A DNA stretch of 15,526 bases, taken from an uncultured Elusimicrobiales bacterium (GTDB taxonomy: Bacteria; Elusimicrobiota; Elusimicrobia; Elusimicrobiales; Elusimicrobiaceae). Shown piece by piece: positions 1 through 5,915 of the stretch (its first letter is position 1; each line of letters starts with the position of its first letter). The translations under genes were made by a program, and so were the position numbers. The stretch lies in assembly GCA_905235355.1 (NCBI GenBank), contig CAJOLM010000013.1:1-15526 (forward strand). The letters are read 5' to 3'. The notes under the pieces are model-generated. The model was not told the DNA's origin. It did no database searches and saw only the letters and a list, made by a program, of their open reading frames with translations.

Positions 1-68
1 ACAGATTAGGTAACGACGATCTCTGTTTGGTGATCCAGTCTCACATGTATCTGAACCCAAACACAGGG
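1..68. other. Left edge, no recognised feature
   Basis: I see no gene, RNA or clear repeat in these bases. Open frames that run from here into the next 230 bases consist mainly of palindromic repeat sequence and have no plausible protein character, so I do not call them. The stretch may be the end of an intergenic region whose neighbour lies outside the window. Confidence 0.5.
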
Positions 69-107
69 CTTGACTTGTTTTTTTTTTTTGATACAATACG
101 GGGGTAC
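69..107 (+). promoter_or_regulatory. Promoter cassette copy 1 with T12 spacer
   Basis: A sigma70-like promoter is visible: -35 TTGACT at 70-75, a 16-base spacer that is mostly a run of twelve T (78-89), and -10 TACAAT at 92-97, preceded by TG one base upstream (extended -10). The whole 39-bp block recurs at 1635-1673 with one mismatch (G at 102, A at 1668). It would transcribe the lactate dehydrogenase gene through a leader of roughly 300 bases holding two palindromic repeats. That assignment is inference; no closer convincing promoter was seen before the gene. Confidence 0.65.
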
Positions 108-120
108 AGTGCCCCGGTCT

Positions 121-204
121 CGTCACCCCGCAATGGTGTAATGCGGGGTATAGGCCGGGCAGTAAACAACCTTATATCCCGCATAGAAACACTGCGGGAT
201 GACG
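121..204 (+). repeat. Palindromic repeat A (two-hairpin type)
   Basis: The element begins CGTCACCCCGCA and ends TGCGGGATGACG. It contains two stem-loops, 125-132 with 142-149 (ACCCCGCA/TGCGGGGT) and 176-183 with 193-200 (ATCCCGCA/TGCGGGAT). The same element, inverted and with a different centre, lies at 1984-2058. It is noncoding and probably part of a dispersed family. Confidence 0.8.
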
Positions 205-231
205 ACAAGAAGGACAAGGAGTAAAAAAGGT

Positions 232-313
232 TGTCATCCCCGAAATTTGTAATCGGGAATCTCAGCCTTAGAAAAGCGGTTGAGATCCCCGACAAAGACA
301 CTCGGGGATGACA
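232..313 (+). repeat. Palindromic repeat B
   Basis: It begins TGTCATCCCCGA and ends TCGGGGATGACA, so its outermost bases pair. Inside are two hairpins with different stem sequences from repeat A, and a central pairing between ATCTCAGCC and GGTTGAGAT (one G-T pair). The architecture is that of repeat A with the stem letters changed on both sides. It lies in the presumed 5' leader of the lactate dehydrogenase gene. Confidence 0.8.
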
Positions 314-408
314 TATATTTTATAACGGCGGGGAGTTTTTTCTAATTAAAAATCACCGCTTGAGCAAATAGGCTCCCTTTGCTACCGTATCATAAAAGGG
401 GGAAGAAT

Positions 409-1371
409 ATGCAAAATTGTGAAGAGTGCGTGAACTTTAGAAAGGTAGTCATCGTCGGGTGCGGATTTGTCGGCTCGGCCTCGGCGTTTAGCCTGATGTT
501 AAGCGGGCTGTTTAGCGAAATGGCGTTGATTGATACCGACGCCGCGCGCGCCGAAGGCGAAGCGCTGGACATCAGCCACGGGGTGGCCTTTGCAAAGCCC
601 ATGAAAATTTACGCCGGGACCTATGACGACGTAAAAAACGCGTCGGTGGTCATTATCACGGCGGGAGCCGCGCAAAAGCCCGGCGAAACGCGCCTGGATT
701 TGGTGCAAAAAAATATCGCCATTTACAAATCCATTATCCCGGAAATCAAAAAGCGCAAATTTAAAGGCATTTTGCTTATCGTGTCTAATCCGGTGGATAT
801 TTTGACGACGGTGGCAGTGAAGCTCAGCGGGCTACCCGAACACCGCGTCATTGGCTCGGGCACAGTGCTGGACACGGCGCGTTTGAAATACGAAATCGGT
901 AATCACTTAAATGTGGACAGCCGCAGCGTGCATGCCTTTATCATTGGCGAACACGGCGACAGCGAAATCGCCGCGTTTAGCAGTGCCAATGTATCGGGCA
1001 TTAAGTTAGACGACTTTTGCGAAATGCGCGGACACTTTGAACACGAAAAAGCCAGCGCAGAAATCGCGGCGCGCGTCAAAAACAGTGCCTATGAAATTAT
1101 CGCCAAGAAAAAAGCTACGTATTACGGCATCGCGGTGGCGGTGCGGCGCATTTGCGAGGCAATTGTGCGCGACGAAAAATCCATTTTGCCTGTTTCCTCT
1201 ATGATGCGCGGTGCGTACGGGGTGGACGGCATTGCGCTCAGTATGCCCGCCATTTTGGGCAAGGACGGCGTGGAAACGCTGGTGCCGCTTAAATTAAATG
1301 AGGACGAAACCGCGCGCCTGCAGGCATCCGCCCAGGTGCTGCGTGACACGCTTAAGCAAAATGAGATGTAA
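409..1371 (+). CDS. ldh: L-lactate dehydrogenase
   Basis: NAD-dependent enzyme interconverting pyruvate and L-lactate in the cytoplasm, the usual step for regenerating NAD+ in fermentation. The 320-residue product has the normal family length. Visible motifs are the Rossmann glycine motif G17-C-G19-x-x-G22, the NAD-ribose acidic residue D42, the mobile-loop segment QKPGETR (Q89, R95), D155 and R158, catalytic H182 in GEHGDSE, and T237. Gln at position 89 (Q102 in classical numbering) indicates lactate rather than malate dehydrogenase. The start at 409 is chosen because GGGGGAAG lies 4-11 bases upstream; an in-frame upstream start at 379 (TTG) lacks this. Of the fructose-1,6-bisphosphate site known from Bacillus LDH, the His is kept (H175) but the Arg is Lys (K160). 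The N-terminus carries two extra cysteines. A terminator follows 21 bases after the stop. Confidence 0.95.
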   Translation: MQNCEECVNFRKVVIVGCGFVGSASAFSLMLSGLFSEMALIDTDAARAEGEALDISHGVAFAKPMKIYAGTYDDVKNASVVIITAGAAQKPGETRLDLVQKNIAIYKSIIPEIKKRKFKGILLIVSNPVDILTTVAVKLSGLPEHRVIGSGTVLDTARLKYEIGNHLNVDSRSVHAFIIGEHGDSEIAAFSSANVSGIKLDDFCEMRGHFEHEKASAEIAARVKNSAYEIIAKKKATYYGIAVAVRRICEAIVRDEKSILPVSSMMRGAYGVDGIALSMPAILGKDGVETLVPLKLNEDETARLQASAQVLRDTLKQNEM

Positions 1372-1392
1372 CGGATCTATGTAGATGACGCA

Positions 1393-1417
1393 CCGCCGGA
1401 CATATCCGGCGGTTTTT
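1393..1417 (+). terminator. Rho-independent terminator of ldh
   Basis: A perfect 8-bp GC-rich stem CCGCCGGA/TCCGGCGG (1393-1400 with 1405-1412) with a CATA loop is followed directly by five T. It starts 21 bases after the ldh stop codon. The T run is shared with the start of the repeated element at 1413. Confidence 0.9.
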
Positions 1418-1466
1418 GAGTACCTTACAGGACACCCCAGGCGGGAGCCTGGGGATGAATGCAAAA

Positions 1467-1558
1467 GCCTATATCTTCTTTTCCTTGCATCTCGATGTAT
1501 CGTCTTATTACCTTTTCATTTACTCCCACCGTCGATGCAAGGAAAAGAAGATATAGGC
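1467..1558. repeat. 25-bp inverted repeats flanking a 42-44 bp core
   Basis: Arms 1467-1491 and 1534-1558 are perfect reverse complements (GCCTATATCTTC... against ...GAAGATATAGGC). The core between them is about 1491-1534. In the second copy of the element (15483-15526) the left arm is the same, but the sequence that follows it is the reverse complement of 1515-1534, so the core is in the opposite orientation there. Confidence 0.9.
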
Positions 1559-1577
1559 CGAACAATGAAATTGTTCG
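1559..1577. repeat. Small hairpin inside the miniature element
   Basis: A perfect 8-bp inverted repeat, CGAACAAT and ATTGTTCG, has a GAA loop and abuts the right inverted-repeat arm. It is not followed by a T run, so I do not call it a terminator. Confidence 0.6.
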
Positions 1578-1634
1578 AATAGAAAGAAGCCCCGAGCGGG
1601 AGCTCGGGGAGTTTCACTCGTTGTAAAAATACCC

Positions 1635-1673
1635 CTTGACTTGTTTTTTTTTTTTGATACAATACGGAGGTAC
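1635..1673 (+). promoter_or_regulatory. Promoter cassette copy 2 with T12 spacer
   Basis: It is the same 39-bp block as at 69-107: TTGACT at 1636-1641, T12 at 1644-1655, TACAAT at 1658-1663, and a 16-base spacer. It lies just downstream of the miniature element and upstream of the pilin start signals at 1781-1793, so it probably drove the pilin-like gene. Confidence 0.65.
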
Positions 1674-1687
1674 GGGCCAAATAGAAA

Positions 1688-1769
1688 TGTCATCCTGATG
1701 GGTTTTTGCTCAGGATCTCTGCCTTAAAAAAGCGGTTGAGGTGCTGAGCAGAAACTTCTCAGCACGACA
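1688..1769 (+). repeat. Palindromic repeat C
   Basis: It begins TGTCATCCTGA and ends TCAGCACGACA, with the central CTCTGCC...AGCGGTTGAG shared with repeat B (ATCTCAGCC...AGCGGTTGAG). Its hairpin stems again differ in sequence but still pair (ATCCTGA with TCAGGAT; GTGCTGAG with CTCAGCAC). It sits between promoter cassette 2 and the ribosome-binding site at 1781, the position repeat B holds before ldh. Confidence 0.75.
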
Positions 1770-1780
1770 CATTAAATAAA

Positions 1781-1793
1781 AGGAGAAAATATG
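1781..1793 (+). promoter_or_regulatory. Strong but displaced ribosome-binding site and ATG
   Basis: AGGAG at 1781-1785, then five bases, then ATG at 1791. This is the best start signal upstream of the pilin, but the next 89 codons are repeat-derived and unlike a prepilin leader. The frame stays open to the pilin start at 2061. I read it as the original start signal separated from its gene by repeat insertion; a long fused leader is the alternative. Confidence 0.55.
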
Positions 1794-1827
1794 AAAAATA
1801 GAAATATAAATACTAGTAATCCTATTT

Positions 1828-1873
1828 CCCCTCGCCCTGTGTGGGAGAGGGTGCCCGCAGGGCAGGTGAGGGG
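1828..1873 (+). repeat. REP-like imperfect palindrome
   Basis: The sequence runs CCCCTCGCCCTG ... CAGGGCAGGTGAGGGG and can fold back on itself imperfectly. It resembles the 'CCCTC-CCCTG-GGGAGAGGG-GCCC' type of dispersed repeat seen in many bacterial genomes. Related C/G-rich sequence continues to about 1960 (CCCCTCATCGGG ... TTCTCCCCGTGGGCG). It lies inside the open frame leading to the pilin. Confidence 0.5.
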
Positions 1874-1983
1874 AAGTGCAAAAACAAACAACTTTACAGT
1901 CCCCTCATCGGGTTGTGCGGACTGCGTCCTTCAACCCACTTCTCCCCGTGGGCGAAGTTACAACAACGCCTTTACGCACTCCT

Positions 1984-2058
1984 CGTCATCCCGCAGTGTT
2001 TCTATGCGGGATATAAGCCGTTTCGTTATACCCCGCATTACAACCTTGCGGGGTGACG
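1984..2058 (-). repeat. Palindromic repeat D, inverted copy of repeat A
   Basis: Read on the minus strand it matches repeat A at 121-204: the same CACCCCGCA...TGCGGGGTATA and ATATCCCGCATAGAAACACTGCGGGATGACG blocks, with a shorter, different centre. It ends two bases before the pilin ATG at 2061, and its last bases (GGGGTGA at 2050-2056) are the only ribosome-binding-like sequence for that ATG. Confidence 0.85.
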
Positions 2059-2060
2059 GT

Positions 2061-2567
2061 ATGGGTAAGAGAGCCTTTACGCTCATTGAACTGCTTGTCG
2101 TTGTACTCATTATCGGCATACTTGCCGCTATTGCGTTGCCGCAATATCAGAGGGCGGTGGTCAAAAGCCGTTTTGCCACGCTTAAAAATATGGTGCATAG
2201 CATTGTACAAGCACAAGAAGTATATTATATGGCCAATGGGTCTTATTCTAAAAAGTTTGACAATTTGGATATTGATGTGGGCGGCAGCACCCCGGCATCT
2301 ACTGATCATAACGATGAGCGGACTTTCCCCTGGGGCAGCTGCAGTTTACTAAGCAGGGATACGGCAGCGTATGTGCGTTGTACAAACACTCAAATCAAGA
2401 TGACTTATCAAGTATACCCTTCACACTCTCCCGCCGGCGCGGGGGACAAACTCTGCGTCTATGCGGGCACAGACACCACGTCTGCCCAAGCGGCTGTGTG
2501 TAAGGCAGAAACCGGAGATACAGCTCATTGTGGTAGTAGTGGTACAGAATGTTTTTGGAATTATTAA
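2061..2567 (+). CDS. Type IV pilin-like protein (pilin 1)
   Basis: Small exported protein with a class III signal: short basic leader MGKRA, then FTLIELLVVVLIIGILAAIALPQYQ-type hydrophobic helix with the conserved Glu at mature position 5. It would be cleaved by a prepilin peptidase and assembled into a pilus or secretion pseudopilus. The 168-residue product has six cysteines, four of them in the C-terminal part (positions roughly SC, RC, LC, VC, HC, EC), presumably forming disulfides. The residue before the cleavage site is Ala rather than the usual Gly, which may slow processing. I chose 2061 because a prepilin leader is normally short; the same frame is open from 1791, which would add 90 residues of repeat-derived sequence. 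No pilus assembly genes are in the window. Confidence 0.85.
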   Translation: MGKRAFTLIELLVVVLIIGILAAIALPQYQRAVVKSRFATLKNMVHSIVQAQEVYYMANGSYSKKFDNLDIDVGGSTPASTDHNDERTFPWGSCSLLSRDTAAYVRCTNTQIKMTYQVYPSHSPAGAGDKLCVYAGTDTTSAQAAVCKAETGDTAHCGSSGTECFWNY

Positions 2568-2608
2568 CTGTTTTTCGGGGTACTACTTGTCTAAAATCTT
2601 TTACTAAA

Positions 2609-2634
2609 AAAATTCAAACGTTTGTTTGAATTTT
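2609..2634. promoter_or_regulatory. Probable TetR operator
   Basis: A perfect inverted repeat has 11-bp arms AAAATTCAAAC and GTTTGAATTTT around GTTT; its core CAAACGTTTG is itself palindromic. It overlaps the -35 box of the promoter for the TetR gene, the usual arrangement for autorepression. Binding by the adjacent regulator is inference. Confidence 0.8.
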
Positions 2635-2654
2635 CGCGCGGCTTTTGCTATAAT
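2626..2654 (+). promoter_or_regulatory. Promoter of the efflux operon
   Basis: -35 TTGAAT at 2626-2631, 17-base spacer, -10 TATAAT at 2649-2654. Transcription would begin near 2661, about four bases before the ATG at 2665, and no Shine-Dalgarno sequence is present, so the mRNA would be nearly leaderless. Confidence 0.8.
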
Positions 2655-2664
2655 AAAATAAGCT

Positions 2665-3315
2665 ATGAAAGATACGCGCGTAAAATTACTTCAAACCGCT
2701 GCTAAACTGTTTGCCCAAAAAGGCTATGCAGGCACGAGCGTCCGCCAAATTGTAGAGCGGACGGGCGTGAACCTGTCTGCCGTGCATTATCATTTTGGGG
2801 ATAAGTATGGCTTGTACCTGGCCACCGTGCAGCACTTAATGGACAAAACCAGCCGGCAAATGTTTGGCGAAGGGGCGGCAAAACTGTCGCTAGAGCGCAT
2901 TTCTGCTATGTCTTACGACGAGGCACTGGACGCTTTGCATAAGCTGCTTAATAGATTTGTGGAAATGGGATTTTCACGCAAGAACATTTTGCTGGAGCGC
3001 ATTTTTACCTATGCCGAGCTGGAAGATTCAGATGCTTTCCGCAAGGTGCTGCTCACAACCACCTCTCCCAACCGTGCCATTTTGCAGGCTTTGGTGGCGC
3101 GCCTGACGGGTATGAGCCCGAAATCTACCAAGCTGATTTTACTGTGCTACGTATTATTTTCACAAGCAAACCAATCTGATTTTATGCGTTTTGCTATTTG
3201 CAACGCGTTAAAAATTAAGAAATACACGCCGGCTATTTGCAGCCAAATAAAAGAAATCATTTGGCAAAATACCTGTGCGATTTTAAAAACTTACGAAAAA
3301 GGAATGAACTCATGA
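2665..3315 (+). CDS. TetR/AcrR-family transcriptional regulator
   Basis: A 216-residue DNA-binding repressor, probably controlling its own operon. Residues about 5-50 form the TetR helix-turn-helix: RVKLLQTAAKLFAQKGYAGTSVRQI, then GVNLSAVHYHFGDKYGLYL. The C-terminal ligand and dimer domain is less conserved; its style resembles the CecR/YbiH subgroup, but I hold that loosely. A strong palindrome overlaps the promoter just upstream, fitting autorepression relieved by an exported compound. The stop overlaps the start of the channel gene by four bases (ATGA at 3312), so the regulator is the first gene of the efflux operon rather than divergent from it. Confidence 0.93.
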   Translation: MKDTRVKLLQTAAKLFAQKGYAGTSVRQIVERTGVNLSAVHYHFGDKYGLYLATVQHLMDKTSRQMFGEGAAKLSLERISAMSYDEALDALHKLLNRFVEMGFSRKNILLERIFTYAELEDSDAFRKVLLTTTSPNRAILQALVARLTGMSPKSTKLILLCYVLFSQANQSDFMRFAICNALKIKKYTPAICSQIKEIIWQNTCAILKTYEKGMNS

Positions 3316-4643
3316 AAAAATATATTGCCTTGCTAGCGCTAGTCTGTGTAGCGTTTCCGGCGGCGGCGTTTGATCCGCTGAGTGCGTATAAAGTGACCGC
3401 CCCCACGGGTTGTATTGATAAGGATATTGACACCGACGAGCTGACCCTGGACGATTTATTGCAAATCGGGGTCTGCAACAATCCGTCTTTAAGTGCCGGA
3501 TATATGGGTGTTAAAGCATCTGAAGCAAGCTTGGGCAGCGCCCGCTCCCAATATTTGCCGTCCATTAAATTAACCGGGACTGCTACTATTCAAGGAGATA
3601 AATTGGAACACGGCACTAATATGCAAGATGAACCGTATAACGGCAAGGCAGAAGCGTCCTGGTTACTGTTTGACTTTGGCGGGCGTGAGGCACGCATTAG
3701 CAGCACACGGGGATATGTGGACGCGGCGCGCTATACGTATGATGCGTCGCTGCAAGATTTGCTGTTGTCTGTACAGACGGCGTATTTGAATTTGCTGGCT
3801 GCCAAAGAAACGCTGACCAGTGCCAAAGCCAGTTTGGACAGTTACAAACAATCTTATCAAGAAGCCGAAAAACGCTATAAATTAGGTATGGCGTCTTTAA
3901 GCGATAAACTGCAAGCCAATACCAAGTACCAAGAGGCCGTATTAAAGGTAGTAGAAGCGGAAAATTTGATTAGCCGCTCCAAAGGTGCGCTGGCTATTTT
4001 GCTCAATCTCTCGCCGGATACCGATATTAAACTGGCTAAACCCATTTTTGATACCAAAACCACCTCTATTGAAAATGACAATGTGCAAGAATTAATGGCT
4101 ATGGCTTTAAAAGACCGTCCGGAAATCCTGGCGCAGAAACGCACGCAAGAGGCAGCTAAGTCAGACGTTACCTCTAGCAAAACCAATATGCTGCCCAGCA
4201 TTAGCGGTACTGCCAGCGTGGGATATACGGACAATTGGAAACACAGCTATCCGTATTTTAGGAATACCTCTGCGGGGCTGTTAGTGACCATGCCGCTGTT
4301 TACCGGGTTTTCTAATATGTATGCTGTGCAACAAGCTTCTTATAAATACCAGGAGCAACTGCGCAAAACGCAGAGCTTGAATTTGCAGGTAGAAAATGAA
4401 GTGTGGGTCGCCTATCAGAATTATAAAACCGCCGTGCGCAGCTATGAAATCAGCCAGGCCGTGTTAGAAAGTGCCGAGGAAAGCCACCGCGTCGCTTTCC
4501 GCTACTATGAAGTAGGTAAGGACGATATTTTAAAGTTGCTCAATGCGGTAGCACAACTGGCCGATGCGCGCCAAAGCAGAATTACTGCTTTTTACGGCTT
4601 GCTGCTTAGCAAAGCTAATTTATATAGAAGTATTGGGAAATAA
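3312..4643 (+). CDS. TolC-family outer-membrane efflux channel
   Basis: Outer-membrane factor that with the next two products would form a tripartite pump spanning both membranes. The 443-residue product starts with a signal peptide (MKKYIALLALVCVAFPAAA, cleavage expected before FDP) and then has two homologous outer-membrane-efflux repeats (roughly 45-230 and 255-440) rich in long heptad-like helices, such as the QTAYLNLLAAKETL region and its counterpart VWVAYQNYKTAVRSYEIS. No lipobox cysteine follows the signal peptide, so it is not a lipoprotein. The start is set by the ATGA overlap with the upstream regulator and by AAAAGGA about eight bases upstream; a longer open frame from 3237 lacks start signals and would remove the signal peptide from the N-terminus. 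Confidence 0.93.
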   Translation: MKKYIALLALVCVAFPAAAFDPLSAYKVTAPTGCIDKDIDTDELTLDDLLQIGVCNNPSLSAGYMGVKASEASLGSARSQYLPSIKLTGTATIQGDKLEHGTNMQDEPYNGKAEASWLLFDFGGREARISSTRGYVDAARYTYDASLQDLLLSVQTAYLNLLAAKETLTSAKASLDSYKQSYQEAEKRYKLGMASLSDKLQANTKYQEAVLKVVEAENLISRSKGALAILLNLSPDTDIKLAKPIFDTKTTSIENDNVQELMAMALKDRPEILAQKRTQEAAKSDVTSSKTNMLPSISGTASVGYTDNWKHSYPYFRNTSAGLLVTMPLFTGFSNMYAVQQASYKYQEQLRKTQSLNLQVENEVWVAYQNYKTAVRSYEISQAVLESAEESHRVAFRYYEVGKDDILKLLNAVAQLADARQSRITAFYGLLLSKANLYRSIGK

Positions 4644-4648
4644 AACGT

Positions 4649-5893
4649 ATGAATAAAAATGTAATTATTACTATCACAAAATATCTCGTCGTACTTATCA
4701 TAGGCGGCGTACTCGGGTTTGTCATTAAAGGCAAACTCTCCAGCAAACCGGCCATGCCTTTTGGCGCGGCAGGTCAGACCAGCGTGTTGACGCAGACGGT
4801 AGAACACCGCCCCGTAGCACTGGGTAAAAATTTTATTGCCAAAGTGGAAGCCATTAACGCTTCTGACGTTATTCCGCAGGTGTCAGGCTATATTGACCAG
4901 GTACTTTTTGAAGAAGGCTCTTTGGTCAAAGAAGGCGACGTACTGTTTATCATTGACCAGGCGCGCTACAAAGCAGCCGTAACCGCTGCCGAAGCTGAAC
5001 TGGAGAAAGCCAAAGCGACGGAAAAACAACTGGCCAGCAATTATAAACGTGAATCTTCTTTATATAGTGCTAAAATGTTGTCTCAAGCGGATTTGGAAGT
5101 GGCGGAAAGTAATTTAGCCAGCGCGCAAGCCAATGTAAAGTCCGCGCAAGCCAGCTTGGATTTGGCTAAACTTAATTTGGAATATACCGAAGTGCGCTCC
5201 CCAATTAGCGGCTATATCGGCAAGGCCCTGATGACTAAAGGCAACTACACCAATGCCGCCGTGAGCAAACTGGCGCGTGTAATTCAAATGGATCCGGTGC
5301 GTGTCGTGTTCTCTATTACGGATAAAGAACGTCTGTCCGGCATGGATCAACTGACCACGCAGAACCCGGACATTGAAGTCGCATTGCCAAACGGCGAAAA
5401 GGTGGGCTTGCCGGGCGCGGCTGTTTTCTCGGACAATGAAATCAATGCCCAAACCGCTACCATGGCCGTATATGCCGAAGCTGAAAATCCGAACAATAAA
5501 TTAATCCCGGGGAACTATGTAAATATCACGGTGAGCATGGACAAATTCCGCCCCATGATTTTAATCCCGCAAGGGTCCGTTGCGCAAGATGCCACCGGCC
5601 AATATGTCATGACGGTAGATGCCACGGGTACGGTGGTGCAAAAATATGTCACGTTGGGTGATATGGTGGGGACCAATTATGTGGTGCTTTCGGGCTTAAA
5701 CGACGGCGACCGCGTAGTGCTGGTCGGTCAGCAGAAATTGCAAAACGGGCAAAAGGTTACCGTGAGCGAAACGAGCACGAGCGCCGCTACTCCGGCTGCC
5801 GCGCAGGAAGAACCTGCTGCCCAAACTGACGCGCAAGCAGAAGATGCGGACGCGGAAATAGAAGTGGTAGATGTGACCGCAGAGGCTGAGTAA
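4649..5893 (+). CDS. RND periplasmic adaptor (membrane fusion protein)
   Basis: AcrA/MexA-type adaptor joining the inner-membrane pump to the outer-membrane channel. In the 414-residue product, residues about 8-27 are an uncleaved membrane anchor (no lipobox Cys), followed by the first lipoyl half (about 60-105, PQVSGYIDQVLFEEGSLVKEGD), an alpha-helical hairpin (105-175, AEAELEKAKATEKQ and ASAQANVKSAQASLDLAKLN), the second lipoyl half (YTEVRSPISGYIG), a beta-barrel domain (about 205-300) and a membrane-proximal domain to about 370. The last 40 residues are an Ala/Glu/Asp-rich tail, longer than usual and probably disordered. It begins five bases after the channel's stop and has only a weak GGGA ribosome site, suggesting translational coupling. 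Confidence 0.95.
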   Translation: MNKNVIITITKYLVVLIIGGVLGFVIKGKLSSKPAMPFGAAGQTSVLTQTVEHRPVALGKNFIAKVEAINASDVIPQVSGYIDQVLFEEGSLVKEGDVLFIIDQARYKAAVTAAEAELEKAKATEKQLASNYKRESSLYSAKMLSQADLEVAESNLASAQANVKSAQASLDLAKLNLEYTEVRSPISGYIGKALMTKGNYTNAAVSKLARVIQMDPVRVVFSITDKERLSGMDQLTTQNPDIEVALPNGEKVGLPGAAVFSDNEINAQTATMAVYAEAENPNNKLIPGNYVNITVSMDKFRPMILIPQGSVAQDATGQYVMTVDATGTVVQKYVTLGDMVGTNYVVLSGLNDGDRVVLVGQQKLQNGQKVTVSETSTSAATPAAAQEEPAAQTDAQAEDADAEIEVVDVTAEAE

Positions 5894-5915
5894 GGCCAGG
5901 AGGATTTGTTAGCGT

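Larger units (their letters stand above)
1413..1616 (+). mobile_element. Miniature element with IS200/IS605-like end hairpins, copy 1
   Basis: The left part (1413-1490, 78 bp) is identical to 15429-15506. It contains TTAC at 1425-1428 and a hairpin CCCCAGGC-GGGA-GCCTGGGG (1435-1454) followed by ATGAATGC. The right part ends with a hairpin of the same design, CCCCGAGC-GGGA-GCTCGGGG (1590-1609), followed by AGTTTCAC. Subterminal hairpins of this kind next to a short fixed tetranucleotide are typical of IS200/IS605-family ends recognised by a Y1 transposase (TTAC is the IS608 target). There is no tnpA or tnpB inside, so it would be non-autonomous. Exact boundaries are uncertain because 12 bases upstream of TTAC are also shared by both copies. 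Family assignment is inference from end structure. Confidence 0.6.

Noticed and set aside
27..301. Overlapping open frames on both strands before ldh
   Set aside because: They run through palindromic repeats A and B, lack ribosome-binding sites, and have no protein-like composition or domain.
121..313. CRISPR array
   Set aside because: The repeats are 75-85 bp palindromic elements with differing stems and no regular short spacers; no cas genes are present.
409..1371. Malate dehydrogenase instead of lactate dehydrogenase
   Set aside because: The specificity position in the mobile loop is Gln (Q89 in QKPGETR), as in LDH, not Arg as in MDH.
1385..1582. 65-codon open frame after ldh
   Set aside because: It starts inside the ldh terminator and reads through the miniature element's hairpins and inverted repeats; no ribosome-binding site or recognisable domain.
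1791..2060. Taking the pilin as a 258-residue protein starting at 1791
   Set aside because: The first 90 residues are translated repeat sequence and do not resemble a prepilin leader; the start at 2061 gives a normal short basic leader. Kept as a finding because the start signals at 1791 are strong.
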